The position numbers and the translations under genes were made by a program. The notes under the pieces are model-generated. The model worked only from the letters and a program-made list of their open reading frames with translations. It was not told the origin of the DNA and ran no database searches. This document shows, piece by piece, positions 12,967 to 22,060 of a stretch of DNA of 64,000 nt. This stretch comes from Balaenoptera acutorostrata (Eukaryota; Chordata; Mammalia; Artiodactyla; Balaenopteridae): positions 55,392,207-55,456,206 of the forward strand of contig NC_080078.1 of NCBI RefSeq assembly GCF_949987535.1, read 5' to 3'. How positions within the stretch are numbered: the stretch's first letter is position 1; each line of letters begins with the position of its first letter.

Positions 12967-13309
12967 CTTCGTGGTGGAAGCTGCGCACGGTGTTGGCGAG
13001 GCTGGCTGCCCTCTCCAGCCGGTGGTCCGGGGCGGGCGCGCCAGGCTGGCCCGAGTGCCGGCGGTACAGGTCCAGCATGTAGGGGGGCACCACGGCACCC
13101 CTGCTGGGGGTGGGTCTCTGCTTCAGGCCGAACATGCTAAGCAGCCGCAACTCGAACTCACTCAGGACGTCGTCCGAGGGCTGGGACGAAGACCGGCCAG
13201 CAGACACCGCGAACTTCCTCCGGCCCAGCTCGGGAATGAGGCCGGCCGCAACGCCCAGGAGGACCTGGGGAAGCAGCAACGCTAGAAGACAGCGGGTCCC
13301 GGCCACCAT
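12967..13309 (-). CDS. BMP2: BMP2 coding part of exon 2 (residues 1-114 plus first base of codon 115)
   Basis: This segment encodes the N-terminus of the BMP2 precursor, a secreted TGF-beta superfamily ligand that signals through BMP type I/II receptors and SMAD1/5/8 in bone, heart and limb development. The ATG at 13,309-13,307 has a strong context (ACC before, G after). Residues 1-23 form a signal peptide with a leucine-rich core, and cleavage is expected after AAG. Residues 24-114 are the N-terminal prodomain, including the LSEFELRLLSMFGLKQRPTPS stretch typical of BMP2. Compared with the human protein as I remember it, one residue is missing after RRKFA, which explains 395 rather than 396 residues. 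The open frame continues past 12,967 into intron 2, but the GT donor there and the matching phase in exon 3 (G|AA, Glu115) set the end. The sequence is very GC-rich because it lies in the CpG island. Confidence 0.96.
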
Positions 13310-13316
13310 GGTCGAC

Positions 13317-14464
13317 CTGAGGACAGGGCCGACGTGAGTCACGGAGTTCTCCGCCCAGCCCTCCCCCCTTCCGCCCCCGCGGTCCCGGCTCCCGCTCGGT
13401 CCCCTTGCTTCCTCCTCCAGGGTGCCCACCCGGCTGACAACACTCGCGGAGACACTTCAGAGGAGCTGAAGCTCAAACGTTTGGGAGAACGGAAGACCCT
13501 TAGTTCCTGAGCCAGATGGATTTCCCCCTCCCATTCCATTCTCAATCCGTCTGACAAGATTTGCCCCCACCCCACCCCGCGTCAGCGACTGTCACCTTTT
13601 CTTTCTGTGACACGCTGACAGCCTGTGCAGGGAACCTGGGGAAACCACCGTTTGGTCTCACACCCCTCCGTCCCCTAAACTAACCCAATCACACAGCGCT
13701 CGCTTGCATATAAACACTCGCAAATGGTGCATGTGACTTCCTTAGAGGCACTGTATAGAACTTCCTGATACACACACACGGTCTATAACTTCCAGAGCCA
13801 GTAAACTCAAGGGCACAACTTCCGAAGTCACTTGCAACCTGTGGCCCACGTCTCTAACCTTAGAGGTGTCAGGGCAGGCCACTCTATCCCCGAACCCCCT
13901 CCCCCCAATGCAGTCAAAATACGCAGGTATCTTCATAGGATTACGTAGATGGCTAATATCTATTAATTCCCGTGTCAGCACAAGGTGGCACGAAAGAACT
14001 GCCCCCTCGCATTCCTGGAAACAAACAGGGAGAATCCCAACTTCTAATATTTTCCCAAATGGGACGCAGCTCTGAGTACAGAGAGCAGGTCTCCCGGAGA
14101 AACTTGAAAAAGTCAGAAGAGATCGCCACGGCAAGGCGTATAGGTTGGCAGCTAACGGGTGAAATCCAGGGGCCACCCTCTCCAAGGGATTTCTTTGACT
14201 TAAAAAAAAAAATCATCTAAGTGTTAACAGCCCTAATAAAATGCCGAAAAGAAGGGAGGGAGGAGGGGCGGAAGAGTGCGAGCCGGGAGTGCAAAGCCGA
14301 TGGTCGCCCGGCGGCGGTAGGATGGGGGCATCCCCGCAGGAGCTCGGCTGCACGTGGACCTGCTCTGTTTACGTCCGGCCCAACCTGGCCCCGGGAGGGG
14401 CTCATCCGCCGGGGCCCCGCGCCCACCCACAGCCCCGGCCTCGGCCCCGGGCCACGTTGTCTAC
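13317..14464 (-). other. BMP2: BMP2 intron 1
   Basis: A 1,148-nt intron between the leader exon and exon 2, with donor GTAGAC and acceptor TGTCCTCAG. It is GC-rich at both ends and lies inside the CpG island. The middle (13,450-14,200) is less GC-rich. I see no repeats in it, which is typical for promoter-proximal sequence. Confidence 0.85.
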
Positions 14465-14466
14465 CT

Positions 14467-14529
14467 TTAGGAAACCGCAGACCGTCTAAGAAGCACGCGG
14501 GGACACGTCCATTGAAAGAGCCTCCACAT
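14467..14529 (-). CDS. Upstream ORF 1 in BMP2 leader (20 codons)
   Basis: An ATG at 14,529-14,527 opens a 20-codon ORF (MWRLFQWTCP, then RVLLRRSAVS) ending in TAA at 14,469-14,467, two bases before the exon 1 donor. After splicing, only AG plus GTCGACC (9 nt) separate this stop from the BMP2 ATG, so the uORF is in frame with BMP2. Its start context is weak (T at -3, T at +4), which would allow leaky scanning. From memory, the human leader has an ORF of the same length with one or two changes. Translation and function are inferences. It may be only a conserved leader element. Confidence 0.5.
   Translation of the reverse strand: MWRLFQWTCPRVLLRRSAVS
14486..14512 (-). CDS. Upstream ORF 2 in BMP2 leader (8 codons, overlaps uORF 1)
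   Basis: A second upstream ATG at 14,512-14,510 reads MDVSPRAS and stops at TAG (14,488-14,486). It lies within uORF 1 in another frame. Its context is slightly better than uORF 1 (G at +4, but T at -3). It could act with uORF 1 to reduce scanning to the main start. No evidence of translation can be read from sequence. Confidence 0.35.
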   Translation of the reverse strand: MDVSPRAS

Positions 14530-14777
14530 GGAAAAAGCTCTGGCTGAAGGACCTGGCGCAGGGACCGGGTTCCCTTCCTTCGCCTCCTCCTTCTCCTCCC
14601 GGGTGCCGGCCGGGCAGTCTCTCTCCGAACGCAGGGAACGGCGTCTCGGGTCGGGCCCAGCGGTGGAGTGGAGGGGCGGCGGGGTTCGCAGGCGGCGAGG
14701 CTGGGTCCGCTGGGGCAGAGGCACCGGCGCGAAGTGGGGAGCGCAAGTTACTCTCCCTGCAAGTTCAAGAAGTCTCC

Positions 14778-15700
14778 AGCCAAGTGCTGACACACAACAA
14801 CAGCGAGCAGGGGGAGGAGTGCGGAGCAGGGAAGGGAAGGGAGAAAGTAAAAGCTGGTGCTGTCGTCGTCCTTAGGAACCAGAGCCCGCGGGACGCGTGG
14901 CCCCGCGGGGGGCTGGCTCCGGGACTCTGGGGGCGGGGGTCGGGCGCTCGGCGCTAGCTCCGCCGGGGCCCATGGCTCGGGCCAGACATCCTGGGAGACG
15001 CCGGGTCCGGGGAAGGGCGCAGCGGCGATCTCGGTGCCGGGCGAGTTGCCCCCCCGCATCACTCTGCCTTCCTCCAGCGCACCCCCATTAGCGCTAGCCA
15101 GTTGAAACCACCGGGGCTCCGGCGCTCCGGCGTCCTCGGGCGCATTCTCCAGCGAGTCGAGCCGAGTCTCGGGCCGCCGAAGCGGGTGGCCGCGCTCTCC
15201 CCTCGCTCTCCTCGCCCCCGGGCCAAGCCGCTGTGCCCTTTGTGGCCAGCCTGGGGTCTGATCACACCTCGGCCGGCATGTCCCAGGCCCCCGAGCTCCG
15301 GCGGGAGGTGATCGGCATCGCGGCGCTCGGGCTCGGCTCCCGGCTCCCCGGCGCTCTGCACGCCGGTCTTCGGCTCCGGCGCGGCCCGGGCAGCCGAGGC
15401 CACGGCGCAGCGGCGCGCACGGCCGGGTGCTCCAACCCGCGCAGGGTCTGCGGGCGCGGGTGCCTCGGAGCCCGCAGTAATCCGCGAGGCGCTCGCCCCG
15501 AGGTCGTTCGGGTGGGCGGCGGAGCCTGTGGCAGCCGATGTCCGGCGGCGGCTGCCAATCCCCGGCCGGGTGTGGGAAGCAGAGCGGCAGGCGCAGCGCG
15601 AGCCGGGCGCAGCGCGGCGCGGCGGGGCGAGGACTCCGGCGGCGACGGCGGCGGCGGCGGCGCCGTGGCGCGGCGCTCGCGGCTTTTAAAGGGGACGCCG
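14778..15700 (-). promoter_or_regulatory. BMP2 proximal promoter / possible distal leader
   Basis: Sequence upstream of the proximal start. A TATA-like TTTAAAAG lies on the minus strand within the palindrome CTTTTAAAG (15,683-15,691), followed downstream by a CGG-type trinucleotide run (about 15,636-15,664). Mammalian BMP2 is reported to have a distal start several hundred bases upstream of the proximal one, so part of this region may be transcribed leader. Exact start sites cannot be read from sequence. Confidence 0.55.
15636..15664. repeat. Short CGG trinucleotide run in BMP2 distal promoter
   Basis: CGGCGGCGA followed by five CGG units and CGC. It is short and interrupted, located about 20-50 nt downstream of the TATA-like palindrome on the BMP2 strand. 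It may form G-rich structure in DNA or leader RNA. Confidence 0.6.
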
Positions 15701-15949
15701 CCTGCCGTCTCCCTCCCGGCCCAGGCCGAACACCTCCCCCTCGGTGGCGCGGCTCGCCGGGGATCCCCGAGCGGGCGGGAGCAGCGCGCAGGGGTGTGGA
15801 CGGCGCGCCGGGGCAGCCGCGGCGGGGTGGGGCCGAGGGCGGGGACTCGCGGCCGCAGAGGGGGCGCTCGCGCCTCCAGCCCCTACCCTCAGAGGGGAGA
15901 TCCGTCGGAGAGGCGGCCCCTGGCTAGGACTCCGGGAGTGAAATCCCTG

Positions 15950-18900
15950 ACGAATGCTGGGTCGGGCCTTATTGCCCCTCCCGGCCCGTTATTCAACTTT
16001 CAGTTTGAAGATGTTCAATAATAGTCGATTAAAAGAAGAACTCAACCAAGTTACAAGGCATCTTGGCATAGGCTTGGGGTACACACTTCTGTGTTTCCCC
16101 GGGGTGGGAGAAGAATTAAAAGAAAACTAGAGATTGGATATTGGGTGTTACTTAAACTTTAACACAGAGAGATATATTTATTTACATATGTAAATGTATT
16201 TATATAAATGTGCACTATTACTCCAATAAGTATATATGTAATACACAAATATACACGTGTATGTCTCTAAATATATCCATATATGTAAATATGTGCTAAC
16301 GAAAGCGCACATTTCTGTAAATATGTCTGTGAAATGGATGTCCTGCTATACGTGACATGCGCATAATGGACTGTGTGTGTGTGTGTGAGAGAGAGAAGAG
16401 AGGATGAGAGGGATTTTATTTCTTCTTATGGTAGCAATCACTTCATGCCTTGTGATATTTATCTTGCCCAGCTCAGAGGCAACTCAGAGGAAGGTAAAAT
16501 AACGCACAGTGTGAGCCGAGCAGACAGGACAATTCTGGTCTGAGACCTTAGAACCTTCTGCCCCACCCACTTACACCAGGCCCCAGCAGCTGATCTGTGA
16601 CATGTGGTCAAGTGACTTGTCTTCCTCAGCTGAGAGAGTCCCCAAATTTGCTGCACCACAAATTTCAAGGCTAAGGCTTTCAATCCTTTCCAGGATTCCA
16701 GGATCCCCCATGCACAGCTCAACAAGTTTACCCAAGGGGAGAAAATTTTTAGAAAAGGCCAGATGGGCAAAATCAAGTTCGCTTGCACAGAACCTTCAGC
16801 CTGCAGAGCAGAAAGAGAAAAGCCTGAAGCAGGAACTCATAACAATCTATTATCCATGTGTATTATTTTTTCAGTTGGAAAGCTAAAATAATTCTAGGTT
16901 CCGCTCACGTAAATCGGATTAGCAACTCACAGAGGGGAATTAGGCACTCGCTGTTTCTGCAAGTATAAAGGTCAAATAAGGTATTTATGAGGAAGCCTGC
17001 CTACTAGGAAAATAAATGGGGAGGAGGAGGGACAAAATATTCAGGAACATGGTACTATTTTTCCCTGAAAATGCACTATGGAAGCTGTTTGCCACTCTGA
17101 ATCATTGGAGACCAAACAAGTTGGCAAGAGAAGATATTCTCTTCACAGACACTTTAAGTCAGAAAGTGTTTATTGTGCTTCTGAAACAATTTCCTTCCCT
17201 ATCAAGTTTAATTGAGGAGTTAACAATAGTTTCTGTCATCAGTGAGATTTAAAAAACAAAACAAAACTTATATGAAACCTAAATCAGTGTGTAGCTTTTA
17301 AAGAGGAGGAGAAAGCTGACAGCTATTGAATGTGCCTCAAGTAAGGATGAAAAATAAATCTTTGGTGTTGACATCAAGGATGTCTCACAGCTGCAGGCCT
17401 TCATAACTTGGGAGCCTTGTCAGTCTGTGAAATAATCTTTGATCATCAAGAATCGGAGGGAAAATTGGCACTTCTGGGCACTCTATCCCATTTCAGTGTT
17501 GCCCATCACAGAACCTCTTGTGTGTGATATGTGACTACCCAGGGTCTGCTGAATGCCCTGCCCACACACAACTTCCTAAATGTTGGCCCTATTTCTCTTA
17601 AGATCCAGGCTCTCTGGCTGTTTTTTAGAGATGGCTGCCCTCTTGTGGTCGAAATGAGTTTGAACGCTTGGGAGAAAGAAGTCAATAAATAAAGAAGTAA
17701 ATATGTAAGTAAATAAATAATCTCCAAAGACTGATTTGGGGTGCGAAGTACAGGATGATCGAACCTACCCATTTTCTAGGCATTAGGAATAGTTTGAAAC
17801 AATAAATCTAAATGGAGATGACCTCTTTTTATTCTCTTTGTGCACAGCCACCTTCCCACCTGCAGCTCAGAATGCAGGGTTATTACTTTGAGGTGACAGT
17901 GTCTATTTCCCTTGAAAATATCATTTGCTGCTAGCCATGGTCCATGCTACCTTCTTCAAAGGTTTATTGCAAGTTTTTCAGCCCATAAGGTAAGAGTCTT
18001 TCTTTCTGGGTGTATCAAATTTAGTGTATGTGCTGGATGTGGGGAGTGGTGAGAGTTGGGGTCAGGTGTCATTTGGGGAAGGTGATGGTAGTTGCAAATT
18101 CAACTTCCTCAGAGGGGACACACAAGTTATGTAAAAAAGCAAAGCCTACCAGGTTAGGATTCTACATAAAGGAGGTTGCTGCTACTCCCTTCCAGTCACT
18201 TATTGCCAGTTTTTCAAGAGATACCAGAAATCGCATTTGATTGAATGTGGACATGACCTGGGATGAAATTAAGTGCTTGAACAGTCATACTTTGGCAACT
18301 TTTCCTTTAGCAGTTCAGCCCAGATGATGTTTAATTTTATTGCATCCTGCAGCTATTAGCATTCACCATTGTTCTTTCAGACCTACCATTATGCAAATTA
18401 ACATTAAAATAATGACTCTCACATATTGTAAAGGTCACAGAAGGCATGAAATGATCCATCTACCTTGTAATTGTTATTCCACTGAAACCTGCATCAACTC
18501 CTCAGGGAAACCTCTAGGCTTGGTAGCATACCTATCACCTTGTAACTAGTGTGACACTTAACAGCAATTCCACTTCACCTGGATGAGGTTCTTTCACAGG
18601 AACCAGGAGCCACAGCAAAGAGCAGCATCTGGTAAATCAAACTTTTACCTATGTGATGTATAATTAGATGTGGTGGAAGGATGGGTGGGGTAAAGCGACT
18701 TATTTGCCAACTAGCAGGCCTAGTATTCTGAGTCTGGGTTATTCCTTTTAGGCAAATACTGACTACTCCTTAAAAATTAAGAGACAATAAATTTTATGCA
18801 TTTAACTAGATTGTATTGTATTGTAGGATACACATAGTAGGTGCTCTATACACACGTTGCTTACGGCCCAAGACATAGTTGGCTGACTTACATTCTAATT

Positions 18901-19776
18901 CTGGTTTGGCTATGGATGGCTGAATTTAAAATGGCCATCTCTTGGCCTCATCTGTTAATCGAGGTAAATAGATATGTTCTACCTGCCTCAGATGTCATGA
19001 TAAAGGTCAAATGCTTAGCATGTGTGGACTTGGAGAAGTAAAAAATGCCATACAAACACAAGGTTTTGACTGCTATTTACTCTATGTATCTTTAAATGTA
19101 TTTCTTGGCCTTCTGCCTGAAATATTATGGCCTGATTTTGAGATAGACATCGTATGCTTTTCTTCTTTTTCTTTTCTAACAGCTTTTATCATGTTGCCTA
19201 GCAGTGGGTATTTCATCAGAAAGTTTACCACTGAGGTTGATTAAGCCAATAACAAATTCTGATAGTCTCAGCTCCCTCATGAATAATATGTAGAGATTAA
19301 CTGCTTATCTCCTCACAGAGCTGTAGTGAAAAATAAGTGAGAAGACATGTGTCAAGACAACAAAATTTGCCCAATTTGAATTACTACACACATGCAAATT
19401 AACGTCAGTGGTTCTTGGACGATTCATTTTGTTTCATGTTATTTTCTTTTGTACTTGGTAGACAGCAAAAATCAATGTTAAATGAGCACACGCTTCTGAA
19501 AAATAATTATAAGCTTCCTAATATGTTGTTTTAGATATCCATTAAATATTATTTTATTATATTCATATCAATATATTTGCATATCTTGTCAATGATATTA
19601 AAATCTGTGTTAATTATATTGTGAAGAGTCAATGATAATATTTCTCTTTACATATCCAGTCTGAAAATATTCTTGAGCAGCTATTATGGCCATGGCACTG
19701 TCCACTTCAGGCCCAGGAAATACAAAGATATAAAATCTCTGCCCATAATGCATTTAGAATTCAGCAGAAGAGATGG
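15950..19776. other. Intergenic, BMP2 upstream flank
   Basis: Mostly unique sequence with no supported gene. AT-rich ATGTAAAT-like low complexity lies at about 16,160-16,300, with a GT/GA microsatellite at 16,371-16,400 and AAATA-type simple sequence at 17,680-17,722. An octamer-like ATGCAAAT occurs at about 18,390 and again near 19,392. Whether these are enhancer sites cannot be judged without conservation data. Confidence 0.6.
16371..16400. repeat. (GT)n(GA)n microsatellite
   Basis: TGTGTGTGTGTGTGTG runs into GAGAGAGAGA. Short. Confidence 0.85.
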
Positions 19777-20307
19777 TGTTGCAGGAAGGGGGACCCCTTC
19801 CAGGGCCCGAGGGTGGGATCTTGTCTAACACTCAGAAATGAATTGTCTGAGGAGACACTCATGCTGACAAAGCAAGAGACTTTATTGGGAAGGGGCACCT
19901 GGGGGGCAGAGAGCAGCAGGGGAAGTGAAACCAGGAGGACTGCTCTGCCATGTGGTTTGCAGTCTCAGGTTTTATGGTGATGAGATTAGTTTCTGAGTTG
20001 TCTCTTGTCAGTTGTTCTGACTCAGGGTCCTTCCTGGTGGCGCACGCGTGGCCCAGCCAACATGGATTCCAGCGAGGATGATAATGAGAAATATTATCTT
20101 TGACTCTTCATAATAAAATTAACACAGGAGGTTGGTAAGGCATATGGACTTGCATCTCCTTTTGACCTTTCCTGAATTCTTCCAGTTTGTGGTGGCTTAT
20201 TAGTTCCCTGTTCCTTACCAGGACCTCCTATTGTAAAATAACTCGTGAAAATGGTTACTGTGGTGCCTGGCCAGGGTGGGCAGTTTCAGTCAGTGTTTCC
20301 CCTAACA
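19777..20307 (-). mobile_element. Solo LTR of an endogenous retrovirus (ERV1-like)
   Basis: A 531-bp element bounded by TG...CA. On the minus strand it starts TGTTAGGGGAAACACTG and ends CCTTCCTGCAACA, with a canonical AATAAA followed by GTCTCTTGCTTTGTCAGCA, giving the U3-R-U5 order of a retroviral LTR. Flanking ATGG at 19,773-19,776 and at 20,308-20,311 is a 4-bp target-site duplication, as made by gammaretrovirus-type (class I) integrases. No internal gag/pol/env sequence or second LTR is present, so it is a solo LTR left by recombination. The family name is not certain. Confidence 0.8.
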
Positions 20308-20559
20308 ATGGGACATGTTTGCAGGTAAATGAGTATAAGACATATGAAGTAAGAACTTTAAGAGAAGTGAGAAACAATTTCTATAGGTTTAATGCAGAGC
20401 AATCTCATTTCTGAAATGTGGACTCACTAAATTCATAGATGTGAGAGAACTTTAGAGAAAAATTCAGGGTGTGTAAAATTTCAGTAGGATCAGTAGGTGT
20501 CTTTATGAATGAAAGCATTAGCAGCAGCAGAATTTCCACCAACACCTTTAGTTACTGAG

Positions 20560-20740
20560 TTTCATGTACTAGATGCTTTCCACTTATTTTTTTTCATTTA
20601 ATCATCACAAGACCCTTGCTCAGTGGGTATTATTATGCCCATCTTACAGATGAAGAAACTGCCTAGAGAGGTTAAAACAGTTTCCCAAGGTCACACAGGT
20701 AGCAAGGAGCAGAGTCAGTAGTTTGTTCTAGAACTCATGT
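20560..20740 (-). mobile_element. MIR SINE fragment
   Basis: It contains CATCTTACAGATGAAGAAACTG and CCAAGGTCACACAGGTAGCAA, the reversed MIR core. Confidence 0.8.
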
Positions 20741-21315
20741 TTTTGTTTGTTTGGATTTTCTTCCCCCATCATGCCAACAGTCTCTAGATTCTAGACAGTA
20801 GAAGCAACCCAAAGGCAAGACATTAGGTGGGAAAATGTCGGATTGTGTTCTGCGGAGCATGGCTGGTAGTTCAGATTTGGAGGTGGGTTTGGATAGGATA
20901 CTAGGTGGTAAGTTTATTCTTTAGGTAAGATCCCAGCAGGAAAGTAATAATAATAACATTCTTTAAAAAAGAATTTAACAAAGTTTAGCAAAGGGACATT
21001 TACCCAAGGTGTGGGGAGAGTTGAGGAAAAATAACCAGGGATAATGAAGTACTCTGGCCCTACATTAGGAATCCAAACCAGAGGCTTTACCAACCTTAAG
21101 TCTACAGGGGCACAGGAGGGACAGTTACTAGCTCCCTGAGATGGCTGCAGCTAAAGAGAAGCCATTGGCAGAAGTTGGGGGCAGTGGAGAGCTCTGGTAG
21201 GGTGTCAGCTGGCAAGGAGCTGTCAGGGAGAATAAGTATCTCAAGATCTCTTTCCTCCTACTCTCTGAACAATCTTGATATATTCCATTGACCTAATTTG
21301 CCCAGAAGGACAAGG

Positions 21316-21609
21316 GTATTAGTTAGCTATTGCTGTGTAACAGGTTACCACAGACTTAGTGGCTTCATGCCCATTTCTTATCTCATGTGGGTCAGCAATC
21401 CAGGAGCAACTTAGCTGGTTCTCTACCAAGGATCTCACAAGGCTACAGTCAAGATGGTGGCCAGGAATGCAGCCTCATTTAAGGCTCAGAGTACTCATTT
21501 AAGCTTATAGGGCTGTTGGCAGAATTCATGACCTTGCAGCAGCAGAACTCACTCATGATCATCAGTGCCAGCAGGATAAATCTCTGACTACTAGACTGTC
21601 TTCTAAAAG
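21316..21609 (-). mobile_element. LTR-like old repeat, left part (interrupted by L1)
   Basis: It opens with TATTAGTTAGCTATTGCTGTGTAACAG and GACTTAGTGGCTTC, the antisense end of a common mammalian LTR type (MaLR/ERVL-like). It continues on the far side of an L1 insertion at about 21,849-22,060. Family uncertain. Confidence 0.5.
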
Positions 21610-21848
21610 GGATCAACGTGTGCACACTGCTATATTTGAAATGGATAACCAACAAGGACCTACTGTATAGCACAGGGAACTCTGCTCAATGTTATGTGGC
21701 AGCCTGGATGGAAGGGGAGTTTGGAGGAGAATGGATACATGTATATGTATGGCTGAGTCCCTTTGCTGTGCACCTGAAACTATCACAACATTGTTAATCG
21801 GCTGTACTCCAATATAAAATAAAAAGTTAAAAAATAAATAAATAAAAG
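21610..21848 (+). mobile_element. L1 3' end inserted into an older repeat
   Basis: A 5'-truncated L1: the 3' UTR motifs AACCAACAAGGACCTACTG and TATAGCACAGGGAACTCTGC, the GTACTCCAATATAAAATAAA end, and an AAATAAATAAATAAAA tail. A short TAAAAG is found at both ends (21,604-21,609 and 21,843-21,848), a weak target-site duplication. Confidence 0.85.
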
Positions 21849-22060
21849 ACTTACCTGATTATACTAGGCCTACCCAGCATAATCTCCCCATTGATTAGCT
21901 CAAATTAAATTGATTAGGGACCTTAATTACGTCTGCAAAAATCCCATCACTCATTGCCATATAACATAACCTAATAAGGGGAGTAATATCCCTCCATTAT
22001 ATCTGTAGATCCAGATCATACTCAAGGGGAGGGGATCCTGTAGAGGCTGGGAATGTCAGT
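21849..22060 (-). mobile_element. LTR-like old repeat, right part
   Basis: It contains TAATTACGTCTGCAAAAATCCC and CACTCAAGGGGAGGGGAT-like phrases (ATACTCAAGGGGAGGGGATC here), as expected for the distal part of the LTR-like element that begins at 21,316. Confidence 0.45.

Larger units (their letters stand above)
14465..14777 (-). other. BMP2: BMP2 exon 1, 5' UTR (proximal form)
   Basis: Non-coding first exon, ending at the donor CTAAAG|GTAG at 14,465/14,464. Its 3' half closely follows the human BMP2 leader as I recall it, through the ACTTCTTGAACTTGCAGGGA block, the CGGCACCCGGGAG block and the final uORF region. The 5' end cannot be read from sequence and is placed by that similarity. A distal start further into the CpG island is known for mammalian BMP2 and would extend the exon towards 15,500-15,700. 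Together with seven bases of exon 2 (GTCGACC) it makes a proximal leader of about 320 nt containing two upstream ATGs. Confidence 0.75.
12800..15950. promoter_or_regulatory. CpG island spanning BMP2 promoter, exon 1 and exon 2
   Basis: Dense CG dinucleotides run from exon 2 through about 15,950 (with a dip at 13,450-14,200), in contrast to the AT-rich sequence on both sides. GC boxes (GGGCGG or its complement) occur repeatedly, for example near 14,671, 14,930 and 15,837. No interspersed repeat is visible in it. Such islands mark promoters of developmental genes and are usually unmethylated. Long open frames on both strands here are a by-product of high GC content. The boundaries are estimated by eye. 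Confidence 0.85.

Noticed and set aside
12686..13285. 199-codon plus-strand frame opposite exon 2
   Set aside because: Antisense shadow of a GC-rich coding exon, with no independent signal.
12641..13429. 262-codon minus-strand frame through BMP2 exon 2
   Set aside because: Only 13,309-12,967 is real. The frame extends upstream of the true ATG and downstream past the GT donor into intron 2.
15233..16021. 262-codon plus-strand open frame in the CpG island
   Set aside because: Arg/Gly/Ala-rich translation from very GC-rich DNA, with no domain or splice context. Stop codons are rare in such composition.
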